10,011 bases of DNA. Origin: Acidobacteriota bacterium. GTDB taxonomy: Bacteria > Acidobacteriota > Terriglobia > Terriglobales > SCQP01. The stretch covers positions 1 through 10,011 of the forward strand of contig JAKAOE010000015.1 of assembly GCA_021823305.1 (NCBI GenBank). Reading direction: 5' to 3'. The notes beneath the pieces were generated by a model. The model was not told the DNA's origin. It saw only the letters and a program-made list of their open reading frames with translations, and searched no databases. Shown piece by piece: positions 1-7,003 of the stretch. The position numbers were made by a program, and so were the translations under genes. Every line of letters begins with the position of its first letter. The first letter of the stretch is position 1.

Positions 1-1366
1 GCTCGGTGGGGTAACTGGCGTTATCCACGATGATTTCCTGCGCCGTGATCAGGATATCCACCGCGTGCCGGTAAGCGGCGACGTCGAAGCCGGCCTTGCC
101 GCTGGCGGCGAACTTCATCAGGTTGATCGAGGCCAGATTGCACGCCGAATCGTCCAGGAACATGTACTCCGAGCACGGGTTGCTGGCGTTGATGCGGCCG
201 GTCTTCTTCGAGGTGTGCCAGCGGTTGACCGTGGTGTCGTACTGGATGCCGGGGTCGCCGCACTGCCAGGCGGCGTCGGCCATCTTGTGCAGCAGCCCCT
301 TGGCGTCCACCGTCTTGATCGCCTCGCCCTTGCGCTCGCCGGCGACGCGGCGCAGCGGGAAGGGGCCGTCCTTCTCCGCCGCCTGCATGAACTCGTCGGT
401 CACGCGCACGCTGTTGTTGGCGTTCTGGAAAAAGATGGAGGAGTAGGCTTCGCCGTCGAGCGCCGGGTCGTAGCCGGCTTCCACCAGCGTCCAGGCCTTG
501 CGCTCCTCCTTGGCCTTGCACGCGATGAACTCCTCGATGTCCGGGTGATCCACGTTCAGCACCACCATCTTGGCGGCGCGGCGCGTCTTGCCGCCCGACT
601 TGATCACCCCGGCAAAGGCGTCGAAGCCCTTCATGAAGCTCAGCGGGCCGCTGGCGGTGCCGCCGCCCGAGAGATGCTCCACCGAGCTGCGGATGGGCGA
701 GAGGTTGGTGCCGGTGCCCGAGCCCCACTTGAACAGCATGCCTTCGGTCTTGGCCAGGCTGAGGATGCTGTCGAGCGAGTCGCTCACCGAGTTGATGAAG
801 CAAGCCGAACACTGCGGCTTGCGGTAGCCCACCGGTGCGAACGCCGGCCGGCGCGCGGCGGCGTCCCAATACCAGTTGGCGGCGGCGGCTTCCGGCTCCA
901 GCCGCTCGACGCCGCAGTTGAACCACACCGGCGAGTTGAACGAGGCCTTCTGGGTGATCAGCAGGTGCACCAGCTCGTCATGGAAGACGCGGGCGTCCTC
1001 CTCGCTCTTGAAATAGCCGTCCGCCATCCCCCAGTCGCGCAGGGTTTCGGCCACCCGCCCCACCAGGGCGCGCACGCTGCGCTCGCGCTCGGGCGAGTGG
1101 ATCTTGCCGTGGAAGTACTTGGAAGCCACGATGTTGGTCGCCGTCTGCGACCAGTCGCGCGGCACCTCGATCTCCTTCTGCTCGAAGATCGTCTCGCCCT
1201 TTTCGTTCTGGATCAGCGCCGAGCGCAGCTCCCACTGCACCTCGTCGTAGGGGGAAACCCGGGGGTTGGTGAACACCCGCGGCAAGCTCAGACCACGGAA
1301 GGTGCGCGTCGCCTTGGGCGAAACGGCGGCTTCGATGTCGGTGGCGCGTGTGACCTGCTCGGGCAT
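1..1366 (-). CDS. nrdJ: Vitamin B12-dependent (class II) ribonucleotide reductase, N-terminal part; 3' end outside window
   Basis: It reduces ribonucleotides to deoxyribonucleotides in the cytoplasm, using adenosylcobalamin to make the thiyl radical, so it needs no oxygen and no separate radical-generating subunit. I translated 455 residues from ATG at 1366 without a stop; the C-terminus lies beyond the left edge. Visible landmarks are the cysteine pair in PQCSACFIN (C186, C189), the glycine-rich KWGSGTGTNLSPIRSS stretch (about 213-229), FFQNANNSVRVTDEFM (about 312-327), and the radical-site motif NPCSE (N396, C398, E400), followed by a second cysteine at 409 in DSACNLASIN. One of C186/C189 and C409 should be the redox pair. 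The start follows a run of eight G on the coding strand, 10 bases upstream, which can serve as a ribosome site. No intein is seen in this part. Family assignment is firm; class II rather than class I rests on the overall sequence pattern. Confidence 0.95.
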   Translation of the reverse strand, partial: MPEQVTRATDIEAAVSPKATRTFRGLSLPRVFTNPRVSPYDEVQWELRSALIQNEKGETIFEQKEIEVPRDWSQTATNIVASKYFHGKIHSPERERSVRALVGRVAETLRDWGMADGYFKSEEDARVFHDELVHLLITQKASFNSPVWFNCGVERLEPEAAAANWYWDAAARRPAFAPVGYRKPQCSACFINSVSDSLDSILSLAKTEGMLFKWGSGTGTNLSPIRSSVEHLSGGGTASGPLSFMKGFDAFAGVIKSGGKTRRAAKMVVLNVDHPDIEEFIACKAKEERKAWTLVEAGYDPALDGEAYSSIFFQNANNSVRVTDEFMQAAEKDGPFPLRRVAGERKGEAIKTVDAKGLLHKMADAAWQCGDPGIQYDTTVNRWHTSKKTGRINASNPCSEYMFLDDSACNLASINLMKFAASGKAGFDVAAYRHAVDILITAQEIIVDNASYPTE

Positions 1367-1431
1367 TGTCTTCGATCCCCCCCCTTCAAACCGGTTGTGG
1401 GCGTTCTAGTCTACCCCACAAGCTGAAGTGG

Positions 1432-1460
1432 ATATTCTCGCCAGCGTCCGGGGGTGTCAA
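1432..1460 (-). promoter_or_regulatory. Candidate sigma70 promoter of nrdJ
   Basis: On the minus strand a perfect -35 hexamer TTGACA (1460-1455) is followed after 17 bases by GAATAT (1437-1432). The latter matches the -10 consensus at three positions, including the important second A and last T. The predicted transcript start is near 1425, giving a leader of about 60 bases before the nrdJ ATG at 1366. An A7 tract lies just upstream of the -35 box, where an UP element would sit. Inferred from sequence only. Confidence 0.55.
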
Positions 1461-1468
1461 TAGGCCGG

Positions 1469-1483
1469 GTCAATTTTTTTGAC
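1469..1483. promoter_or_regulatory. 15-bp palindrome with A/T tract upstream of the nrdJ promoter
   Basis: GTCAA (1469-1473) and TTGAC (1479-1483) are perfect inverted arms around five T, so the plus strand reads a run of seven T. It stands out in GC-rich surroundings. It lies 8 bases upstream of the candidate nrdJ -35 box and could be an UP element, an operator, or both. No known regulator motif is matched. Confidence 0.4.
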
Positions 1484-1514
1484 GCTGCCGCGGGTTCGGA
1501 CGGTGCACCCCGCC

Positions 1515-1528
1515 GGACGGTTGCGTCC
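1515..1528 (-). terminator. Weak hairpin between the YihY-family gene and nrdJ
   Basis: GGACG and CGTCC form a five-base-pair stem around a four-base loop, 21 bases past the stop codon of the YihY-family gene. No U-tract follows on the minus strand, so this is not a classical intrinsic terminator. The rest of the 183-base gap holds only the nrdJ promoter elements. Confidence 0.2.
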
Positions 1529-1549
1529 AGCCGGAAGGGCATCAATGAC

Positions 1550-2509
1550 TTAGCTGCCCGGCGGCGGGGCGGCAGCGGCTTGGGGTGCCGGGGCTGGTTC
1601 CCCGGCGGCGGCCACGGCAAACCCCGCCGGGTTCCCCTCCCCCGCCATCGGCGCCACCATCTCCGCGCACGTGAGCAGGATCAGCGCCGAAACATAGGCC
1701 CAGATGATGAGCGAGACCGAAATCGCGAAGGGGCCGTAGATGTGCTGAAAATTCAGCCACGGCAGCAGCAGGATGTAGATGTATTTCGACACTTCCCAGA
1801 GCAGGCCGGCGGTGATCGCCGCCGGCAGTACGCGCAGCGCCGAAATGCGCAAATTGGGCAGTTTCCAGTAAATCAGGAAGAACATGGCGATGGTGAACGG
1901 CACCGCGCCGGCGCGCACGATCGCGATCGAGACCGCGTCCAGCGGTACCGGGTGCGCGCGCAGCGGCCCCAGGCGGCTGAGGAAGTGGTACAGGCGGGTG
2001 GAATAGGTCTCCGTCAGCGCCGTGAAGGAGGCCGAGAGCATCCCCAGCACCCCGCAGGTGAACGCCAGCAGGATCGCCACCCCCCAGTTGCGCATGTAGC
2101 TGCGGTTGCGCGGCGCCTGCCAGATGCGGTTCAGCGCCACCTCCAACGGCAGGAACACGCCGGTGCAGGTGATCAGCAGGATCGCCAGCGAGGCGTACTG
2201 CAGCGCGCGCTGGTGCTCGACGATCGCCTGCAGATTGCGGATGATGAAGGTTTGGGTGCGGTCCGGCCCGAAGTCGCTCACCGGCAGATAGGCGCGCAGC
2301 AGCTGCAGCAGGCTGTCGTACAGCCGCTCCGAGTGCAGCACATTGCGCGTCAGGCTGAGCAGGAAGACGATGAAGGGGAAGAACGACAACAGCGCATGCG
2401 TCGCCACCGAACTGGCGTAGGTGTGCGTCTCCGTCGCCGCCAGGTAGGACGCGGTCTGACGCAGGCGGGGATAGCGCGGCGCGGACGGTGGTTGCAGAAG
2501 CCCCTGCAC
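1550..2509 (-). CDS. YihY/BrkB (UPF0761) family inner-membrane protein
   Basis: This is a 319-residue polytopic membrane protein. About six hydrophobic segments are visible, roughly at 36-56, 103-123, 142-164, 193-215, 224-250 and 259-283. The family signatures are the ATHALLSFFPFIVFLLSL region near the N-terminus and HIYGPFAISVSLIIWAYVSA before the last helix. The protein ends in an Ala/Pro-rich tail (about 298-319), probably disordered. The start is GTG at 2509; an in-frame stop at 2519-2521 leaves no earlier start, and GGAG lies only two bases before the GTG. BrkB was first linked to serum resistance in Bordetella, and YihY homologues have been wrongly called ribonuclease BN; the true function is unsettled. 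It is transcribed away from the porin gene, with nrdJ downstream on the same strand but behind its own apparent promoter. Confidence 0.9.
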   Translation of the reverse strand: MQGLLQPPSAPRYPRLRQTASYLAATETHTYASSVATHALLSFFPFIVFLLSLTRNVLHSERLYDSLLQLLRAYLPVSDFGPDRTQTFIIRNLQAIVEHQRALQYASLAILLITCTGVFLPLEVALNRIWQAPRNRSYMRNWGVAILLAFTCGVLGMLSASFTALTETYSTRLYHFLSRLGPLRAHPVPLDAVSIAIVRAGAVPFTIAMFFLIYWKLPNLRISALRVLPAAITAGLLWEVSKYIYILLLPWLNFQHIYGPFAISVSLIIWAYVSALILLTCAEMVAPMAGEGNPAGFAVAAAGEPAPAPQAAAAPPPGS

Positions 2510-2541
2510 CGCTCCATTTTATCGGCTCGCGCGGCCGGCGG

Positions 2542-2563
2542 CTGTAATCGAACTGTAATCGCG
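2542..2563 (+). promoter_or_regulatory. Pho-box-like tandem repeat upstream of the porin gene
   Basis: Two identical nine-base units, CTGTAATCG, begin at 2542 and 2553, exactly 11 bp apart, one helical turn. The PhoB box is built the same way: 11-bp units starting with CTGTCAT-like heptamers. The first unit is followed by CGAA and the second by CGCG, less AT-rich than a typical Pho box. The pair lies 30-50 bases before the porin ATG and is about equally close to the start of the divergent YihY-family gene. Alternatively, TGTAAT in each unit may simply be a -10 hexamer. Confidence 0.4.
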
Positions 2564-2592
2564 CCGTCGCCCCGTTCCGAGACGATAGGTGC

Positions 2593-3948
2593 ATGCGCGT
2601 ATTGTTTCGCTTCTTGGGCGTCATGGCGGCCTGCGCCGCCGCACTCGCGGCGCAGGCTGCACCCGCCAACCCGCTCTCGTTCCAGATCGGCGGCATGCAG
2701 TTTACCCCCGGCGGCTTCCTGGACTTCACCGCCGTCTACCGCTCCACCGCGGTGGGCAGCGGCATCGGCACCAACTTCGCCTCCATCCCCTACAACAACA
2801 CCACGGCCGGCCAGCTCAGCGAGTTTCGCGAGAGCGCGCAGAACTCGCGCGTGACGCTCAAGGTGAGCTGCAACCGCGGCGACACCGCCGTGACCGGCTA
2901 CATCGAGGCCGACTTTCTGGGCAATCAGCCCGCCAACGTCGCGGTCTCGAGCAACAGCAACACGCTGCGCATGCGCGTCTACTTCGTGGACGCCCGGCGC
3001 GGCCCCTGGGAGGTGGTGGCGGGCCAGGACTGGAGCCTGCTGACGCCCGGTCGCAGCGGCCTTTCGCCCATGCCCGCCGACATCTTCTTCAGCCAGAACA
3101 TGGACACCAACTACCAGGTGGGCCTCACCTGGGCGCGCCAGCCGCAGCTGCGCGTGCTCTACCACGCATCGTCCCAATTCACCGCCGGCTTCTCCATCGA
3201 ACAGGGCGAGCCCTACATCGGCGGCAGCGCGGGCGCGGCCCAGGTGACCCTCCCCGGCGGCGCGGGCGGACCCTACGCCGGCCAGGTCGACAACGGCGGC
3301 TCGAACTTCTCCGCCCCCGGCTTCACCCCCGACGTCATCGTCAAGGCCGCCTACGACTCCCAGCCCAACGGCGCGGGGCTGCACCTCGAGGTGGCGGGCG
3401 TGGAGAGCGAGTTCCGCGCGCTGACGCCCGCCACCGGCATCACGTCCCATGCCGCCGGCGGTGGCATTGAAGCCGACGCGGCGCTGATGGTCGCGCCCGG
3501 CCTGCGCCTGCTCGCCAACACGTTTTGGGGCGACGGCGGCGGGCGCTACCTGTTCGGCATGGCCCCCGACCTCGTGATCCGGCAGAACGGGCAGGTCTCG
3601 CCGGTGCGCACCAACAGCGCCATTCTGGGGTTCGAGGACCAGGTCAACCCCGGCTATCTGCTCTACGGCTACTACGGCGGGATCTACATCCACCCCAACT
3701 TCGATCTTTCTGGCGCCACCCCGGTCGGCTATGGCTATCCCGGCGCCTCCAACAACATGAATCGCTCCGTCCAGGAGGCCACGCTGGGCGTGACCCATAC
3801 CTTCTGGAAATCCAATCGCTACGGCATGCTGCAGTTGATCACCCAGGCGTCCTACGTCACCCGTAGCCCGTTCGACGTCGCCGCCGGTGCGCCCCGCAAC
3901 GCCCACACCGGCATGGCCTACGCCGACCTGCGCTACGTGCTGCCCTAG
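2593..3948 (+). CDS. Secreted outer-membrane porin-like beta-barrel protein
   Basis: This is a 451-residue exported protein. Residues 1-22 form a signal peptide (basic start, Ala-rich core, probable cleavage after AQA at 20-22). The mature part starts with FQIGGMQFTPGGFLDFTAVY and continues in alternating polar/aromatic strands typical of an outer-membrane barrel, for example TLKVSCNRGDTAVTGYIEADF (about 88-108, split by short turns) and NTLRMRVYFVDARRGPWEVV. SEFRESAQNSRVTLK and GQDWSLLTPGRSGLSP resemble segments of porin-like proteins I associate with Acidobacteriota. The last strand, AYADLRYVLP, ends in proline, not the aromatic residue usual at barrel termini. ATG 2593 is chosen because the signal peptide begins there; the ribosome site is weak (AGG close to the start). 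The substrate is unknown. A Pho-box-like repeat upstream hints at phosphate control, but homology to OprP-type phosphate porins is not evident. Confidence 0.75.
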   Translation: MRVLFRFLGVMAACAAALAAQAAPANPLSFQIGGMQFTPGGFLDFTAVYRSTAVGSGIGTNFASIPYNNTTAGQLSEFRESAQNSRVTLKVSCNRGDTAVTGYIEADFLGNQPANVAVSSNSNTLRMRVYFVDARRGPWEVVAGQDWSLLTPGRSGLSPMPADIFFSQNMDTNYQVGLTWARQPQLRVLYHASSQFTAGFSIEQGEPYIGGSAGAAQVTLPGGAGGPYAGQVDNGGSNFSAPGFTPDVIVKAAYDSQPNGAGLHLEVAGVESEFRALTPATGITSHAAGGGIEADAALMVAPGLRLLANTFWGDGGGRYLFGMAPDLVIRQNGQVSPVRTNSAILGFEDQVNPGYLLYGYYGGIYIHPNFDLSGATPVGYGYPGASNNMNRSVQEATLGVTHTFWKSNRYGMLQLITQASYVTRSPFDVAAGAPRNAHTGMAYADLRYVLP

Positions 3949-3954
3949 GTCCCC

Positions 3955-5256
3955 TCAGGCGGTGGCCGCCAGGGCGGCGTCGAAGCGGCGGATGAACTCC
4001 TCCACGTCGCCTTGGCCGATATTCATCGGCGGCGAGATGCGGATCACGTTGCCGTAGAGCCCGCCCTTGCCCACCAGCACGCGCTGGTCGCGGCAGCGCG
4101 CCAGCAGCGCGTTGGTCTCGCGCGCCGCCGGCTCCTTGGTGCGCCGGTCGCGCACCAGCTCCACCCCCAGCAGCAGCCCCATGCCGCGGACTTCACCGAT
4201 GAGCGCGTGCTTCGCCTGCAGTTCCTGCAGCCGTTCCTTCAGGTAGGCGCCAACGGCCGCGGTGTTGGCCAGCAGGGTTTCCTGCTCGATGTAGTCGAGC
4301 ACCGCCTTGCCCGCCGCGGTCGCCACCGGATTGCCGCCGAAGGTCGAAATCGCCAGCCCTTTCATCGCGTCGGCGACGTCGGCGCGCGCCATCGTCATGC
4401 CGATCGGCAGGCCGTTGGCCAACCCCTTGGCCGAGGTCACGATGTCAGGCGTAACTCCCCACTGCTCGATGCCGAACCACTTGCCGCCGGTCCGCCCCCA
4501 GGCAGTCTGCACTTCGTCGCTGATGAACAGTCCGCCGTGCCGGCGCACGATCTCGGCCACGATCGGGAAATACTCCTTCGGCGGCGTGATGAAGCCGCCC
4601 ACGCCCTGGATCGGCTCGGCGATGACCGCCGCGACCTTGCCCGAGGTCGAGGTCTTGATCAGCTCCTCGAGGTCGGCGGCGCACTTCACCCCGCAGTCGG
4701 GATAGCTCAGCCCGAACGGGCAGCGGTAGCAGTAGGCCGCATGGCTGTGCACGATGCCCGGTTGCGTCGCCGGCCCCAGCCGCCAGGCGGCGTGGCCGGT
4801 GAGCGCCATCGCCAGCGCGGAGCGGCCATGGTAGCCGTGGCGCAGCGCCACGATCTCGCTGGCGCCGGTGTACAGGCGCGCGGCCAGGATCGCGGTCTCG
4901 TCCGCCTCGGTGCCGCTGTTGGTGAAGTAAAGCTTCGCCGGGCGCCCGTCGCCCGCCGCCAACGGGCTGATCGCGGCCAGCTTCTGCGCCAGCGCCACCA
5001 TCGGCTCGGTGGCGAAGCAGGTGGAGACGTGGGTCAGCTTGTCGAGCTGCGCCGCGATCGCCGCCTTCACTTGGGGGTTGCCGTGGCCGACCGAGACGGT
5101 GACGATGCCGCCGAAAAAGTCGAGATACTCGTTGCCCTCGGTGTCGTAGCAGAACTGCCCCTGCGCCCGCTCCAGCACCAGCGGCTGCTCGAAGTAGTGA
5201 AAGACGGCGGGAAACAGGAACGTCTTGTGCGCCAGGATGAGCTCGTCACGGTTCAT
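3955..5256 (-). CDS. Class III PLP-dependent aminotransferase (AGXT2 / omega-aminotransferase-like)
   Basis: It transfers an amino group between an amino donor and an oxo-acid using pyridoxal phosphate. From ATG 5256 it has 433 residues, normal for the family. Landmarks are FTNSGTEADE (phosphate-binding SGTE, 114-117), RHGYHGRS (139-146), AEPIQGVGG (213-221), the cofactor-binding aspartate in ISDEVQTAWGRTGG (D247), the Schiff-base lysine in TSAKGLANGLPIG (K277) and TFGGNP (305-310). The closest resemblance is to alanine-glyoxylate/beta-alanine-type enzymes, often annotated as the aspartate aminotransferase family; the real amino donor cannot be read from sequence. A cysteine-rich loop (C176, C179, C188, C192) is notable. 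ATG 5256 is preferred because AGG lies seven bases upstream; a TTG at 5274 would add six residues. Its stop is 6 bp from the convergent porin gene, and it diverges from the esterase gene over about 90 bp. Confidence 0.92.
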   Translation of the reverse strand: MNRDELILAHKTFLFPAVFHYFEQPLVLERAQGQFCYDTEGNEYLDFFGGIVTVSVGHGNPQVKAAIAAQLDKLTHVSTCFATEPMVALAQKLAAISPLAAGDGRPAKLYFTNSGTEADETAILAARLYTGASEIVALRHGYHGRSALAMALTGHAAWRLGPATQPGIVHSHAAYCYRCPFGLSYPDCGVKCAADLEELIKTSTSGKVAAVIAEPIQGVGGFITPPKEYFPIVAEIVRRHGGLFISDEVQTAWGRTGGKWFGIEQWGVTPDIVTSAKGLANGLPIGMTMARADVADAMKGLAISTFGGNPVATAAGKAVLDYIEQETLLANTAAVGAYLKERLQELQAKHALIGEVRGMGLLLGVELVRDRRTKEPAARETNALLARCRDQRVLVGKGGLYGNVIRISPPMNIGQGDVEEFIRRFDAALAATA

Positions 5257-5270
5257 GGGTATGCCTGCCT

Positions 5271-5278
5271 GCAATTGC
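5271..5278. promoter_or_regulatory. GCAATTGC palindrome in the aminotransferase-esterase divergent region
   Basis: A perfect eight-base palindrome sits in the 91-bp gap between the two divergent starts (5256 and 5348). It is the most AT-rich spot of the gap, so promoter elements probably lie near it, but I see no convincing -35/-10 pair for either gene. TATGCT at 5323-5328 could be a -10 for the esterase gene, with no recognisable -35. Confidence 0.2.
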
Positions 5279-5347
5279 TAAGAATGCCACTCGCGGGGTC
5301 CCGGCGGCCAGCGGGATTCGCGTATGCTGGGCCTTTCGAGGTCCCCG

Positions 5348-7000
5348 ATGCCCAAGCCGCTGCGCCTTTGCCTGCTGTTTGCCGCTCTCGCTGTCGCCGC
5401 CGCCGCGCAAACCAAGGTCGAGATCACCTACGCCGCCGGACTGGCGCGCGCGCCGCTGCACGGGCGCGTGTTCTTTTACGTCGCGCGGCCGCAGCCGCCG
5501 GGCGCGCCGGCGCCGCCGCGCTACTTCCGTTTCCGCCCCGGCCAGCCGCGCTTCGAGATCGGCGACCAGATCGGCTCGCAGCAATTTTTCGGCAAGGGCG
5601 TGCGCGACTGGAAGCCGGGCCGGCCGGTGGTGTTCGATGCCTCGGTGTACGGCTACCCGCTCACCAGCCTGAGCCGGCTTCCGGCGGGCGACTACACCGT
5701 GCAGGCGCTGTTCAACCGCTACATCGCCTACCACCGCGCCGACGGCCACACCCTCTGGCTGCCGCCCGAGCGCGGCGACGGCCAGAACATGCAGCGCAAG
5801 CCCGGCAACCTCTACAGCCTGCCCCAGCGCGTGCACTTCGATCCGCATGCGCCCGGCGTGCTGCGCCTCGAGCTGACGCGGAAAATTCCGCCCATCCCGC
5901 CGCCGCCCGACACCAAGTGGATCAAGCACCTGCGCATCCAGAGCCAATTGCTCACCAAGTTCTGGGGCCGGCCCATGTACCTCGAAGCCACCGTCGTGCT
6001 GCCGCCCGGGTTCAACTCCCACCCCGCCGCGCACTATCCCCTGATGCTGGAAGAGAACCACTTCACCTATGATCTGGCGCGCGCCTTCAGCCGCATCAAG
6101 GCCGAATGGGTGGCGGGCAAGCTGCCCAAGTTCCTCTGGGTGGACATCAACCACGCCAACCCCTACTACGACGACAGCTACGCGGTGAACTCGGCCAACC
6201 TCGGCCCCTACGGCGACGCCATCATGCACGAGCTCATCCCGGCGGTGGAGAGACGCTTCCGCGGCATCGGCCAGGGCTGGGCGCGGGTGGATTACGGCTG
6301 CTCCACCGGCGGTTGGGAGGCGCTCGCCGACCAGATCTTCTATCCCGGCTACTTCAACGGCGCCTGGGCGTCGTCGCCGGATCCGGTGGATTTCCATTAC
6401 TTCCAGATCGTGGACATCTACCACGACGCTAACGCCTACTGGCTGCCGGGGCCGTGGTCGAAGGTGCCGCGGCCGGATCAGCGCAACCCCGACGGCTCGA
6501 TCGTGCAAACCATGGCGCGCGCCAACCACCGCGAGCTGGTGCTGGGCACCAAGGGGCGCAGCGCCGACCAGTGGGACATCTGGCAGGCGGTCTTCGGCCC
6601 GGTCGGCCCCAATGGCTACCCGGCACAAATATGGAACCCGCTCACCGGCGTCATCAACCACAAAGTCGCCCAATACTGGCACGACCACTACGACCTCACC
6701 GCTTGGCTCAACTCGCACTGGACGACGCTGGCGCCCAAGCTCAACGGCAAGCTGCACCTCTACGTCGGCGACATGGATTCCTACTATCTCAACGACGCCG
6801 TCTACCGCCTGCAGGCGATGGTCGAGAGCCACCACAACCCGCCCATCACCGCCTCCTTCACCTTCGGCCCGCGCCAGCCGCACTGTTTCGACGGCACCTA
6901 TCGCAAGGAGTCGGAAGAGCAGCTCTACATGCCGCAAATGCTGCGGCGCATCCTGGCCACCGCCCCGCCGGGGGCGGATATGAGCTGGAACTACAAATAG
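5348..7000 (+). CDS. Secreted putative esterase, alpha/beta hydrolase with an N-terminal beta-rich domain
   Basis: This is an exported serine hydrolase of 550 residues. A signal peptide covers about 1-21 (MPKPLRLCLLFAALAVAAAA, then Q-T-K). Residues about 22-180 form a beta-rich domain without enzyme motifs. The C-terminal part (about 190-545) looks like the esterase D / putative esterase family: a hydrophobic strand before LMLEENHF, a nucleophile elbow GCSTGG with Ser319, a likely acid in VGDMDSYYL (D475 or D477) and a likely catalytic His512 in PRQPHCFDG. The substrate is unknown; relatives act on carbohydrate esters, siderophore esters or small acyl esters. ATG 5348 is chosen over the in-frame ATG 5324 because GAGG lies six bases before it and the signal peptide starts directly there. 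It stands alone, divergent from the aminotransferase gene, and its stop is 3 bp from the end of the permease relic on the other strand. Confidence 0.82.
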   Translation: MPKPLRLCLLFAALAVAAAAQTKVEITYAAGLARAPLHGRVFFYVARPQPPGAPAPPRYFRFRPGQPRFEIGDQIGSQQFFGKGVRDWKPGRPVVFDASVYGYPLTSLSRLPAGDYTVQALFNRYIAYHRADGHTLWLPPERGDGQNMQRKPGNLYSLPQRVHFDPHAPGVLRLELTRKIPPIPPPPDTKWIKHLRIQSQLLTKFWGRPMYLEATVVLPPGFNSHPAAHYPLMLEENHFTYDLARAFSRIKAEWVAGKLPKFLWVDINHANPYYDDSYAVNSANLGPYGDAIMHELIPAVERRFRGIGQGWARVDYGCSTGGWEALADQIFYPGYFNGAWASSPDPVDFHYFQIVDIYHDANAYWLPGPWSKVPRPDQRNPDGSIVQTMARANHRELVLGTKGRSADQWDIWQAVFGPVGPNGYPAQIWNPLTGVINHKVAQYWHDHYDLTAWLNSHWTTLAPKLNGKLHLYVGDMDSYYLNDAVYRLQAMVESHHNPPITASFTFGPRQPHCFDGTYRKESEEQLYMPQMLRRILATAPPGADMSWNYK

Positions 7001-7003
7001 CGC

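Noticed and set aside
65..1426. Plus-strand open frame (about 453 codons) opposite nrdJ
   Set aside because: The minus strand encodes an unmistakable ribonucleotide reductase; the plus frame is a compositional shadow.
1367..1549. Cobalamin riboswitch before nrdJ
   Set aside because: It is expected by biology, but no B12 box (GCCACTG-like) was found, and the likely promoter leaves only about 60 bases of leader, too short for this riboswitch.
2593..2660. Lipoprotein signal with Cys14 in the porin leader
   Set aside because: The residues before the Cys (V-M-A-A) fit a lipobox poorly, and a normal signal peptidase I site (AQA) follows at residue 22.
2350..3906. Long minus-strand open frame (about 518 codons) opposite the porin gene
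   Set aside because: A GC-driven shadow; it would also overlap the start of the YihY-family gene. The signal peptide and barrel pattern are on the plus strand.
5324..5347. Earlier in-frame ATG for the esterase gene
   Set aside because: It would add eight residues before the signal peptide and has a weaker ribosome site; ATG 5348 has GAGG six bases upstream.
4012..6072. Long plus-strand open frame (about 686 codons) across the aminotransferase gene and into the esterase gene
   Set aside because: It crosses two real genes in the wrong frame and is Arg/Gln/His-rich with no family resemblance.
5246..6937. Long minus-strand open frame (about 563 codons) opposite the esterase gene
   Set aside because: Its composition is shadow-like (Val, Gly, Arg, His-rich); the plus strand carries the signal peptide and the catalytic triad.
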